Position numbers and translations under genes: made by a program. Shown piece by piece: positions 1 through 5,193 of a stretch of DNA of 5,195 nt. The notes beneath the pieces were generated by a model. It saw only the letters and a program-made list of their open reading frames with translations. It was not told the origin of the DNA and did no database searches. The stretch is from DASPLH01 sp035627675 (GTDB lineage Bacteria; Acidobacteriota; Terriglobia; Terriglobales; Acidobacteriaceae), in the NCBI GenBank assembly GCA_035627675.1, contig DASPLH010000052.1, positions 1 to 5,195 of the forward strand, written 5' to 3'. The first letter of the stretch is position 1. Each line of letters begins with the position of its first letter.

Positions 1-135
1 ATTTTGGCGATGTTCGGTTCGGTGGACAACCCGATCGCCAGGGCCACAAGCACGCTCCACATGCAACGCCTTCAGGACCAGGTCGCGGAACAGCAACATA
101 TTGACATTGCAGAGGGCGAGTACGCTACTGCCTAG
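1..135 (+). CDS. 3' end of an unrecognised protein gene (partial)
   Basis: Frame 1 is open from the first base to a TAG at 133-135, giving 44 codons. About 70% of its third positions are G or C, as expected for a coding frame in this GC-rich DNA. The product ends in a hydrophilic, Gln/Glu-rich tail (LQDQVAEQQHIDIAEGEYATA region), probably helical. I do not recognise the family. An ATG lies at 10-12, so a 41-residue small ORF is possible, but no good ribosome binding site can be judged this close to the edge. The antisense frame is also open across most of this stretch, which lowers confidence. It is followed by about 116 bp of non-coding DNA and then the tRNA. Confidence 0.4.
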   Translation: MLAMFGSVDNPIARATSTLHMQRLQDQVAEQQHIDIAEGEYATA

Positions 136-206
136 CGCGCACGCGCTCGACGTCGGCACCGACCGCTGAAGCCGGACTGGACACCGGCCGGCGATCAAAC
201 GAAGAT

Positions 207-234
207 TTGATTGTCATACAATGAGCAGTATCAG
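207..234 (+). promoter_or_regulatory. Candidate promoter of the tRNA-Ser gene
   Basis: TTGATT at 207-212 and TATCAG at 229-234 are separated by 16 bp and each match four of six sigma-70 consensus bases. Transcription would start about ten bases before the tRNA. A better -10 hexamer on its own, TACAAT at 217-222 (five of six), lacks a convincing -35 partner. The AT-rich patch 195-233 is the only promoter-like stretch between the upstream frame and the tRNA, so a promoter here is likely, but the exact hexamers are uncertain. Confidence 0.25.
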
Positions 235-251
235 CACGCTCGGCCACTCGC

Positions 252-341
252 GGAGGGTTGTGTGAGCGGTCGAAACAGGCGGTCTTGAAAACCGCTGTAC
301 CCGAAAGGGTACCGGGGGTTCGAATCCCTCACCCTCCGCCA
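252..341 (+). tRNA. tRNA-Ser (anticodon UGA)
   Basis: This is a complete type II tRNA of 90 nt. The 7-bp acceptor stem pairs GGAGGGT (252-258) with ACCCTCC (331-337). The discriminator is G338, and CCA is encoded at 339-341. The anticodon stem pairs GCGGT (279-283) with ACCGC (291-295) around the loop CTTGAAA, putting anticodon TGA at 286-288, which decodes UCA and other UCN codons. The long variable arm is a 6-bp stem, GTACCC/GGGTAC (297-302/307-312), closed by a GAAA tetraloop; this long arm is the identity mark of serine tRNAs. The T arm is GGGGG-TTCGAAT-CCCTC (314-330). It is transcribed alone as far as can be seen. Confidence 0.97.
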
Positions 342-368
342 TTAAACAGAAGTCGCAGTGACGTACGA

Positions 369-400
369 CCTCAGCACCTCAGCACCTGAGTACCTCAGCA
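369..400 (+). repeat. Four tandem copies of an 8-bp unit CCTCAGCA
   Basis: Copies lie at 369-376, 377-384, 385-392 and 393-400. Three are exact CCTCAGCA and the third is CCTGAGTA, two mismatches away. A degenerate fifth unit may start at 401 (CCTTCGCC). Because CTCAG and CTGAG are reverse complements, copies two and three can also pair as a small hairpin with a 5-bp stem and 3-nt loop. It lies in the spacer between the tRNA and the NmrA-family gene, about 110 bp ahead of that gene's start. No coding frame here looks real, so this is a non-coding minisatellite-like stretch. Confidence 0.85.
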
Positions 401-434
401 CCTTCGCCCCTGTTCCCCCTCGCCTCTCTCGTGT

Positions 435-452
435 AAAGTGTCTGCCCACTTT
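435..452. promoter_or_regulatory. Inverted repeat upstream of the NmrA-family gene (possible operator)
   Basis: AAAGTG (435-440) and CACTTT (447-452) are perfect reverse complements with a 6-nt spacer. The left arm overlaps TAAAGT (434-439), a weak -10-like hexamer matching four of six bases, which would start transcription about 60 bp ahead of the gene. No good -35 is visible. It could be a regulator binding site over the promoter. A terminator is less likely because no T run follows on the plus strand. Confidence 0.3.
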
Positions 453-508
453 GTCCTGCGGCTTCGGGTGGGGAGCCTGCCGGACGACTTCTGTTCGTGG
501 GGGCACAC

Positions 509-1477
509 ATGGCGGAAAAGAAGATCATTGCGGTGGTAGGTGCGACCGGGGCGCAGGGTGGCGGCCTGGTTCGCGCGATTCTTGACGATCCCAACGGCGG
601 GTTCAGCGCGCGTGCGCTCACCCGTGACGTCAACTCCAGCGCCGCGCAGGAACTTGCCCGGCGCGGGGCCGAGGTTGTCGCTGTGGACATCGACGACCCG
701 GCCAGCGTGCGCCGGGCCTTCGAGGGCGCTTACGGCGCGTTCTGCGTGACGTTCTTCTGGGCCCACTTCTCGGCTGAAAGAGAGGTCACCGAGGCAAGGA
801 CGATGGCCGGAGCGGCCAAGGCCGCGGGGCTCCAGCACGTCATCTGGTCAACGCTCGAGGACACGCGCAAGTGGGTGCCGCTGGACGATCCCCGCATGCC
901 GACCCTCGGCGGCAAATACAAGGTCCCGCACTTCGATGGCAAAGGTGAGGCCGATCAACTCTTCCGAGACGCCGGAGTTCCGACCACCTTCCTGCTAACT
1001 TCTTTTTATTGGGACAACTTCATCCACTTCGGGATGGGTCCGCAGCGCGGTCCGGACGGCAAGCTGGCGATCACCATCCCGATGGGAGACCGGAAGCTCC
1101 CCGGCATGGCAGCCGAGGACATCGGCAGGTGCGCCTGCGGCATTTTCCGGAGAGGCAGCGAGTTCATCGGCAAGACCGCAGGCATTGCCGGCGAGCATCT
1201 GACCGGAGACGAGATGGCTGCCGAGTTGTCCCGGGCAATCGGGCAGGAGGTCCGTTACAACAGCATCTCGCCGGACGCCTTCCGGTCGCTGGGTTTTCCC
1301 GGCGCGGATGACCTCGGCAACATGTTCCAGTTCAACAGTGAATTCGCAAATTACTTCTGCGGCGCGCGTGACCCCAACTTTGCCCGGAGTCTCAATCCTG
1401 AGTTGCAGGACTTCCGCACCTGGCTGAGCCGGAACGCCAGCCGGATACCGATCGGCGAAGGCGCGGCCTCGGCTTAG
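509..1477 (+). CDS. NmrA/HSCARG-family NAD(P)-binding protein
   Basis: The 322-residue product belongs to the NmrA-like (atypical short-chain dehydrogenase) family, close to the HSCARG/NMRAL1 branch, whose members bind NADP(H) and are generally seen as redox sensors rather than proven enzymes. A Rossmann fold opens the protein: strand IIAVV, then GATGAQG (residues 11-17), the GxxGxxG dinucleotide loop. Arg39 after the second strand and Asp60-Asp62 after the third fit NADP-type binding. The WSTLED block (113-118), the GKYKVPHFDGKGEAD block (135-149) and TSFYWDN (164-170) are characteristic of this branch. No signal peptide is present, so it acts in the cytoplasm. ATG at 509 is preferred over an in-frame GTG at 497 because a G-rich stretch (499-503) sits five bases ahead and the fold starts at once. 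The gene is alone on its strand and convergent with moeZ. Substrate or partner is unknown. Confidence 0.93.
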   Translation: MAEKKIIAVVGATGAQGGGLVRAILDDPNGGFSARALTRDVNSSAAQELARRGAEVVAVDIDDPASVRRAFEGAYGAFCVTFFWAHFSAEREVTEARTMAGAAKAAGLQHVIWSTLEDTRKWVPLDDPRMPTLGGKYKVPHFDGKGEADQLFRDAGVPTTFLLTSFYWDNFIHFGMGPQRGPDGKLAITIPMGDRKLPGMAAEDIGRCACGIFRRGSEFIGKTAGIAGEHLTGDEMAAELSRAIGQEVRYNSISPDAFRSLGFPGADDLGNMFQFNSEFANYFCGARDPNFARSLNPELQDFRTWLSRNASRIPIGEGAASA

Positions 1478-1493
1478 CGTCGTCCCAGATGGA

Positions 1494-1517
1494 AGGGCCG
1501 GGTGAGTTCCCGGCCCT
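1494..1517. terminator. Hairpin terminator between convergent genes
   Basis: AGGGCCGGG (1494-1502) and CCCGGCCCT (1509-1517) form a perfect 9-bp stem around a 6-nt loop. It sits in the 47-bp gap between the stop of the NmrA-family gene (1477) and the stop of moeZ (1525), so it can end transcription from both sides. On the plus strand it is followed by a loosely T-rich stretch (TTCTTCAGTATTTT, 1521 onward); on the minus strand the following bases are only weakly T-rich. The stem is strong but neither U tract is classic. Confidence 0.7.
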
Positions 1518-1524
1518 CAGTTCT

Positions 1525-2694
1525 TCAGTATTTTGGCACCGTCGGATCGACCTTATCCGACCACGCATGGATGCCGCCTGCGAGGCTTGCCACCTTCGTG
1601 AAGCCCACACCGCGCAGGAACTCCACGGCCTTGGCGCTGCGAACGCCTCCCTTGCAGTGCGCCACAATTTCGCGGCTCGCATCCAGTTCGCCGACACGTT
1701 CCGCAAGCTGGCCGACCGGTATGAGATACCCGCCGAGGTTGCAGACCTGGTACTCATGCGGCTCGCGCACGTCGAGCACGAAGATGTCTTCGCCGGCCTC
1801 GAGCCTGCGCTTCAGCTCCTCCGGCTGAATTTCCGGCACGGCCGCGGCTCCCGGCGCCTCTTCCCCGCGCACTCCGCAGAACTCGTCGTAGTCCATCAGC
1901 TCCGTCACCGTCGGATTCAGGCCGCAGACCGGACATTCGGCGCTCTTGCGCAGGCGCAGCTCGCGGAAGCGCATTGCCATTGCATCCACCAGCAGCAGGC
2001 GTCCGACCAACGGCTCGCCCGAGCCAAGGATGAGCTTGATGACTTCCGTCGCCTGGATGAGGCCAAGCAGTCCGGGCAGAATGCCCAGCACTCCACCCTC
2101 CGCGCACGACGGCACCAACCCCGGCGGTGGCGGCTCCGGATAGAGGCATCGGTAGCACGGCCCATCGGCGGCGGCGAAGACGCTCGCCTGTCCCTCGAAG
2201 CGAAAGATCGAAGCGTACACGTTGGGCTTGCCCGTCAGCACGCACGCGTCGTTCACGAGGTAGCGCGTGGCGAAGTTGTCGGTGCCGTCGGCGACGATAT
2301 CGAACTCGCGGAAAATCTCCAGCGCGTTCGCGCTCGAGAGCCTGGCCTCGAACTTCCTCACGTTCACCAGCGGATTGATCGCGGCAATCTTCTCCGCCGC
2401 CGACTCGACCTTCGGCCGCCCAACGTCATTCGTGGTGTGAATGATCTGCCGCTGGAGGTTCGTGTAATCGACTACATCGAAATCCATCAATCCCAGCGTG
2501 CCCACCCCGGCGGCGGCCAGGTACAACGCCACCGGAGAGCCGAGCCCGCCGGTTCCGACGCAAAGCACACGGGCAGCCTTCAGCCGCTGCTGGCCTTCCA
2601 TGCCGACTTCCGGCATGACGAGATGCCGCGAGTAGCGCAGTATCTCGTCGTTCGTAAGTCTCTCGGCGGTGACGTTCTGGTTCCCAACCGACAT
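1525..2694 (-). CDS. moeZ: MoeZ-type adenylyltransferase/sulfurtransferase (E1-rhodanese fusion)
   Basis: The 389-residue protein joins a ThiF/MoeB E1-like domain (about 12-275) to a C-terminal rhodanese domain (about 288-385), the layout of MoeZ, MoeBR and eukaryotic MOCS3/Uba4. The E1 part has the ATP loop GTGGLGS (47-53), DFD (71-73), the RQIIH segment (82-86), DGTDN (136-140), two zinc-binding CxxC pairs (C180/C183, C254/C257) and the conserved Cys197 in SCAEGG. The rhodanese loop CKGGVRS puts the persulfide Cys347 in place. Such enzymes adenylate the C-terminal Gly of a ubiquitin-like carrier, then transfer sulfur to make a thiocarboxylate for molybdopterin, cysteine or related synthesis. 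All key residues are intact. Its gene starts 22 bp after the carrier gene, with a GAGGGG ribosome binding site just ahead. Which product it serves cannot be told from the sequence. Confidence 0.95.
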   Translation of the reverse strand: MSVGNQNVTAERLTNDEILRYSRHLVMPEVGMEGQQRLKAARVLCVGTGGLGSPVALYLAAAGVGTLGLMDFDVVDYTNLQRQIIHTTNDVGRPKVESAAEKIAAINPLVNVRKFEARLSSANALEIFREFDIVADGTDNFATRYLVNDACVLTGKPNVYASIFRFEGQASVFAAADGPCYRCLYPEPPPPGLVPSCAEGGVLGILPGLLGLIQATEVIKLILGSGEPLVGRLLLVDAMAMRFRELRLRKSAECPVCGLNPTVTELMDYDEFCGVRGEEAPGAAAVPEIQPEELKRRLEAGEDIFVLDVREPHEYQVCNLGGYLIPVGQLAERVGELDASREIVAHCKGGVRSAKAVEFLRGVGFTKVASLAGGIHAWSDKVDPTVPKY

Positions 2695-2716
2695 CCCGGC
2701 CCCTCAAAGTCTTCGC

Positions 2717-3013
2717 CTATCCCCCGGCGATTGCGCCGACGATCAGGAAAGGCTCATCGCCCTCCACAACCCTGTGCGGCAGCGCCGTATCGGGAGGCTC
2801 GTGCGAAAGGTCCTGCTCGCAGGCGAAGAACCGAACGAAAGGCCTTCGCCGCTGCGTCACGTGGTCGCGGATTGTCCCGCGCAGCACAGGATAGCGGTCC
2901 TCGAGTGCATCGAGGACCGCGCGCTGCGTTACCTGCCCTGCAACATCGATCTGAACCTCGCCGTTGACGCGCGCCAGCGAGCGCAGGTTCGGCGGAAGCA
3001 CCACTCGGATCAT
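2717..3013 (-). CDS. MoaD/ThiS/CysO-like sulfur-carrier protein
   Basis: The 98-residue product begins MIRVVLPPNLR and ends IVGAIAGG. A short beta-grasp protein with an exposed Gly97-Gly98 tail is the signature of ubiquitin-like sulfur carriers. The GDEPFLIVGAIAGG ending matches the strand-plus-tail of MoaD and CysO. The length and the FVRFFACEQD-like central strand resemble mycobacterial CysO (cysteine synthesis with CysM) as I recall it, more than 80-residue molybdopterin-type MoaD. The ATG at 3013 overlaps the propeller gene stop as ATGA, so translation is probably coupled; a GAGGTG lies about 11 bases ahead. This frame stays open far upstream, but there it only shadows the propeller gene in an Arg-rich reading, so the start is taken at the overlap. 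Its expected partner is the MoeZ protein encoded next. The final acceptor (molybdopterin, cysteine, thiamine or other) is unknown. Confidence 0.9.
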   Translation of the reverse strand: MIRVVLPPNLRSLARVNGEVQIDVAGQVTQRAVLDALEDRYPVLRGTIRDHVTQRRRPFVRFFACEQDLSHEPPDTALPHRVVEGDEPFLIVGAIAGG

Positions 3014-4125
3014 GGCAGCGTCTGCACCTCCACGGAGAGCACGGCCGGAAGGTCCCGCACGATCGGAGCCCAGGTATCGCCCGCATCGCTGGAGGCATAG
3101 ACCTGTCCGCCCGTCGTACCAAAATACACCCCGCAGGAATCCAGCGAGTCCACGGCCATGGCGTCGCGCAACACGTTGACGTAGCAGTCGCTCTGCGGCA
3201 GGCCTTTTGTCAGCGGCTCCCACTCGTTTCCGCCCGTCCGGCTGCGGTACACGCGCAGCTTGCCTTCCGGCGGGTAGTGCTCCGAGTCGCTCTTGATGGG
3301 GACCACGTAGATCGTCTCCGGTTCGTGCGCATGAACGTCGATGACGAAGCCGAAGTCCGTCGGCAGGTTGCCGCTGACCTCGTGCCAGGTGTCGCCTGCG
3401 TTGTCGCTGCGCATCACGTCCCAGTGCTTCTGCATGAAGAGCACGTTCGGGCGCGAACCGTGCGCGGCGATGCGGTGGACGCAGTGGCCTACCTCCGCGT
3501 CCGGGTCCGGTATGTAGTCGGACTTCAGCCCGCGATTGATCGGACGCCAGGTCTTGCCGCCGTCGTCCGTGCGGAACGCGCCTGCGGACGAGATGGCAAT
3601 GAAGATCCTCTGCGGATTGCTGGGATCGAGAATGATCGTGTGCAGACACATGCCGCCTGCGCCGGGCTGCCATTGCGGTCCTGAGCCGTGGCCGCGCAAC
3701 CCGGAGAGTTCTTCCCAGTTCTGTCCGCCGTCGGTCGAGCGGAACAGTGCGGCGTCTTCGATGCCGGCATAGACCGTGTTCGGGTCGCTGAGCGAGGGTT
3801 CCAGGTGCCACACTCGCTTGAACTCCCACGGGTGCGGCGTGCCGTCATACCACTGGTGCGTTCCGGGAACGCCGTCATACGCGAACTTGTTGCCGACCGC
3901 CTCCCAGGTTTTGCCGCCGTCGTTGGAAACCTGGATCAGTTGTCCGAACCAACTGCTGCACTGCGACGCGTACACGCGGTTCGGGTCCACCGGCGAACCC
4001 TTCACGTGGTAGATCTCCCAGCCGGGGAAGTGCGGCCCGCTCACCTCCCACCGGTCACGCTTGCCATCCGACGTCAGTACAAATGCGCCCTTGCGCGTCC
4101 CCACCAGCACTCGTACTTTGCTCAT
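3010..4125 (-). CDS. Cytoplasmic BNR/Asp-box beta-propeller protein (sialidase-like fold)
   Basis: The 371-residue product is a repeat protein of the exo-sialidase/Ycf48-like BNR superfamily. Six Asp-box motifs of the S/T-x-D-x-G-x-x-W type are visible: SNDGGKTW (67-74), STDGGQNW (130-137), TDDGGKTW (186-193), SDNAGDTW (240-247), SRTGGNEW (295-302, divergent) and SSDAGDTW (345-352), spaced 50-63 residues apart, as expected for one per propeller blade. The start VRVLVGTRKGAFVL and the DPxxVYA motifs are typical of this subfamily. No signal peptide or membrane segment is present, so it should be cytosolic, unlike true secreted sialidases, and I see no basis for assigning glycosidase activity. 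A strong AAGGAG (4132-4137) lies six bases ahead of the ATG. The stop overlaps the sulfur-carrier start by 4 bp, implying a linked role; scaffold or assembly factor is a guess. Confidence 0.9.
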   Translation of the reverse strand: MSKVRVLVGTRKGAFVLTSDGKRDRWEVSGPHFPGWEIYHVKGSPVDPNRVYASQCSSWFGQLIQVSNDGGKTWEAVGNKFAYDGVPGTHQWYDGTPHPWEFKRVWHLEPSLSDPNTVYAGIEDAALFRSTDGGQNWEELSGLRGHGSGPQWQPGAGGMCLHTIILDPSNPQRIFIAISSAGAFRTDDGGKTWRPINRGLKSDYIPDPDAEVGHCVHRIAAHGSRPNVLFMQKHWDVMRSDNAGDTWHEVSGNLPTDFGFVIDVHAHEPETIYVVPIKSDSEHYPPEGKLRVYRSRTGGNEWEPLTKGLPQSDCYVNVLRDAMAVDSLDSCGVYFGTTGGQVYASSDAGDTWAPIVRDLPAVLSVEVQTLP

Positions 4126-4158
4126 CCTCTGCTCCTTACTGAGATCAAGTCGTTTCCC

Positions 4159-4178
4159 CCAGGCTCCCCACCGCCTGG
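4159..4178. repeat. Small perfect hairpin in the DoxX-propeller spacer
   Basis: CCAGGC (4159-4164) and GCCTGG (4173-4178) form a 6-bp stem with an 8-nt loop. On the minus strand, the direction of the flanking genes, it is followed by GGGGAAACGAC and not by a T run, so it does not look like a full intrinsic terminator. It may stabilise or partly attenuate the transcript ahead of the propeller gene. Thirteen bases of it (4160-4172) recur in inverted orientation at 467-479, ahead of the NmrA-family gene. Confidence 0.45.
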
Positions 4179-4186
4179 CATCGCGG

Positions 4187-4283
4187 CGGAATCAGCGCCC
4201 GCCCACGCCAGCGCCGTTAGCTGCGCAACGGAATCAGCTGGCGGAGACGGCACTCGCGGAAATAGATTCCTGCCCACGCCAGC
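4187..4283. repeat. Partial duplication of the DoxX gene end
   Basis: Two blocks occur twice in the same order. CGGAATCAGC is at 4187-4196 and again at 4229-4238. GCCCACGCCAGC is at 4201-4212 and again at 4272-4283. The right-hand copies lie inside the DoxX-like coding sequence (LAWAG and QLIP codons), the left-hand copies just after its stop. The spacing between blocks is 33 nt in the gene and 4 nt downstream, so the downstream copy looks like the gene end with 29 nt lost. It carries no function I can see. Confidence 0.6.
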
Positions 4284-4615
4284 ATCCCGATGAACACGGG
4301 GAAGGCGAACCACGGGTCTTCCATGCGCACCTGTGTTGCCGTCGCGCCTCCGAGATATCCCGTCAGCAGAATGGCGCCGAGCACGGCCGTGCGCGGCACA
4401 AGATACAGCACCACCGAGACCAGCGCAGCCAACCCAATCGCGACAACAGTTCCGGCCGGATATCCCAGCCGAACCGTTCCCTCGACGGCCGGAGTCAGCC
4501 TGAGCACCTTGATCCCGGCGTCGAAGAGCATGAACAGCCCGATGAGGGCGGTAAGGATGCGTCCCGCCCAGAGCATCTTCTTCGACACCGGAGCACTTTG
4601 GACAGCTGTCTGCAT
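4217..4615 (-). CDS. DoxX-like small integral membrane protein
   Basis: The 132-residue product has four hydrophobic segments at about 14-34, 54-73, 77-96 and 102-118, separated by short loops, with charged ends. This is the size and layout of the DoxX-like (DoxX_2 type) family of inner-membrane proteins, whose biochemical role is mostly unsettled. Short segments such as MLFDAGIKVL (29-38) and GYLGGATATQVRM (86-98) are typical of the family. The frame is open 31 codons further upstream, but ATG at 4615 is chosen because a purine-rich AGGGAGGGG lies seven bases ahead, and the extra residues read as Arg/Gly-rich spacer. The gene follows the HxlR regulator by 96 bp on the same strand; HxlR regulators often control adjacent DoxX or oxidoreductase genes, so it may be the regulator's target. 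Confidence 0.87.
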   Translation of the reverse strand: MQTAVQSAPVSKKMLWAGRILTALIGLFMLFDAGIKVLRLTPAVEGTVRLGYPAGTVVAIGLAALVSVVLYLVPRTAVLGAILLTGYLGGATATQVRMEDPWFAFPVFIGMLAWAGIYFRECRLRQLIPLRS

Positions 4616-4622
4616 GGTGAGT

Positions 4623-4631
4623 CCCCTCCCT
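4623..4631 (-). promoter_or_regulatory. Ribosome binding site deciding the DoxX start
   Basis: On the minus strand this reads AGGGAGGGG, a strong Shine-Dalgarno-like purine run, seven bases ahead of the ATG at 4615. The longer in-frame ATG start at 4708 would place this run inside the coding sequence and add 31 non-conserved-looking residues, so the shorter start is preferred. Confidence 0.7.
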
Positions 4632-4711
4632 TTTCTGATTTCGCCGCTGCGCCCCAAGCGCCCGGCAGCCACCCCTTCAGCCAGAGAAGTTCCGTACGCT
4701 TGTGGCACGTC

Positions 4712-5155
4712 TCAGAACTTCGGCAGCAGCGGTGTCGAGTCCCCATCTCGCCAGCGCCGCCTTACTTCGGCCAACACCCACTCGCGGTTGTCCGCCATCT
4801 CGGCGATCACAGCGCAGGGAGCGCCGGTGCGCGCGTGCCGCGCTCCCCAAATCAGCAGTTCGAGCAGCACCGGAGCCAGATCAATCCCCTTCTCCGTCAG
4901 CCGGTAGTTCACCCGCCGGGCGTCCGACCGCTCGACATCGGCGGAGATGATCCCCGCGCGCTCGAGCCGCTGCAAACGGTCGGCAAGGATGTTCGTCGCG
5001 ATCCCCTCGCCCGACTCCTTGAACTGCTTGAATGTGCGGAAGCCTCGCACCATCAGGTCGCGAATGATCAACAGCGACCAGCGGTCGCCGAAAATCTCCA
5101 GAGAGATACTCACCGGACACCCCGACCGGCGCTTCGGCCTCCCCACCCCAGACAT
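4712..5155 (-). CDS. HxlR-family winged-helix transcriptional regulator
   Basis: The product from ATG 5155 has 147 residues. It shows the HxlR pattern: SGCPVSISLEIFGDRWSLLIIRDLM (about 11-35), the FKQFKESGEGIATNILADRLQRLERAGII helix-turn-helix (about 42-70) and the wing DARRVNYRLTEKG (about 78-90), followed by a dimerising helix (LLELLIWGARH). Cys13 before Pro is the N-terminal cysteine that senses quinones, aldehydes or thiol stress in characterised relatives such as YodB and HypR; I infer, but cannot show, the same here. The C-terminal extension (about 110-147) is Arg/Trp-rich. A TTG at 5173 would add six residues; ATG is preferred because the likely promoter -10 lies between them. No Shine-Dalgarno is visible, suggesting a leaderless or very short leader. 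It heads the minus-strand gene run and probably regulates itself and the DoxX-like gene. Confidence 0.93.
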   Translation of the reverse strand: MSGVGRPKRRSGCPVSISLEIFGDRWSLLIIRDLMVRGFRTFKQFKESGEGIATNILADRLQRLERAGIISADVERSDARRVNYRLTEKGIDLAPVLLELLIWGARHARTGAPCAVIAEMADNREWVLAEVRRRWRDGDSTPLLPKF

Positions 5156-5163
5156 GGCGCGGG

Positions 5164-5193
5164 ACAATATCAAATTTCGGTTGCGAAACGCAA
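5164..5193 (-). promoter_or_regulatory. Candidate promoter of the HxlR gene
   Basis: On the minus strand TTGCGT (5193-5188) serves as a -35 and TATTGT (5169-5164) as a -10 preceded by TG one base away (extended -10), with an 18-bp spacer. The predicted transcription start falls about two bases before the ATG at 5155, giving essentially leaderless mRNA, which fits the missing Shine-Dalgarno. The -35 overlaps the palindrome described separately, a normal arrangement for autorepression. The hexamers are weak matches, so this is a proposal. Confidence 0.35.
5175..5193. promoter_or_regulatory. Overlapping palindromes: candidate HxlR operator
   Basis: Two perfect inverted repeats share bases. TTGCG-AAA-CGCAA spans 5181-5193 (5-bp arms, 3-bp spacer), and TTTCG-GTTG-CGAAA spans 5175-5188 (5-bp arms, 4-bp spacer). 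They lie about 20-40 bp ahead of the HxlR start and cover the proposed -35. Dimeric winged-helix regulators of this family typically bind such short palindromes in their own promoter. If a divergent gene lies beyond the right edge, the site could serve both. Confidence 0.5.

Noticed and set aside
252..341. Selenocysteine tRNA
   Set aside because: The anticodon is TGA, not TCA, and the acceptor and T stems are 7 and 5 bp, the normal serine layout.
369..400. CRISPR array
   Set aside because: Units are 8 bp and directly abutting with no spacers.
395..838. 147-codon minus-strand open frame over the NmrA start
   Set aside because: Antisense to clearly conserved NmrA sequence; low-complexity Arg/Gly/Ala translation.
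1489..2967. 492-codon plus-strand open frame
   Set aside because: Antisense to moeZ and the sulfur-carrier gene, whose protein motifs are unmistakable. The translation is Arg/His/Ala-rich with no recognisable domain, as expected for the opposite strand of GC-rich coding DNA.
3014..3829. Upstream extension of the sulfur-carrier frame to a 370-residue protein
   Set aside because: The added 272 residues are Arg-rich and overlap the propeller gene in another frame of the same strand. The beta-grasp protein starts exactly at the ATGA junction.
4126..4216. Molybdenum cofactor or TPP riboswitch ahead of the sulfur-carrier unit
   Set aside because: The spacer is only 91 bp, contains one 6-bp hairpin and a partial duplication of the DoxX end, and shows none of the conserved core of either riboswitch.
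4682..4719. AAGTTC/GAACTT inverted repeat around the HxlR stop as a terminator
   Set aside because: The arms are only 6 bp, AT-rich, with a loop of about 22 nt and no T run after it.
4290..4907. 205-codon plus-strand open frame
   Set aside because: Antisense to the DoxX-like and HxlR genes; Ser/Thr/Pro-rich translation with no domain and no ribosome binding site.
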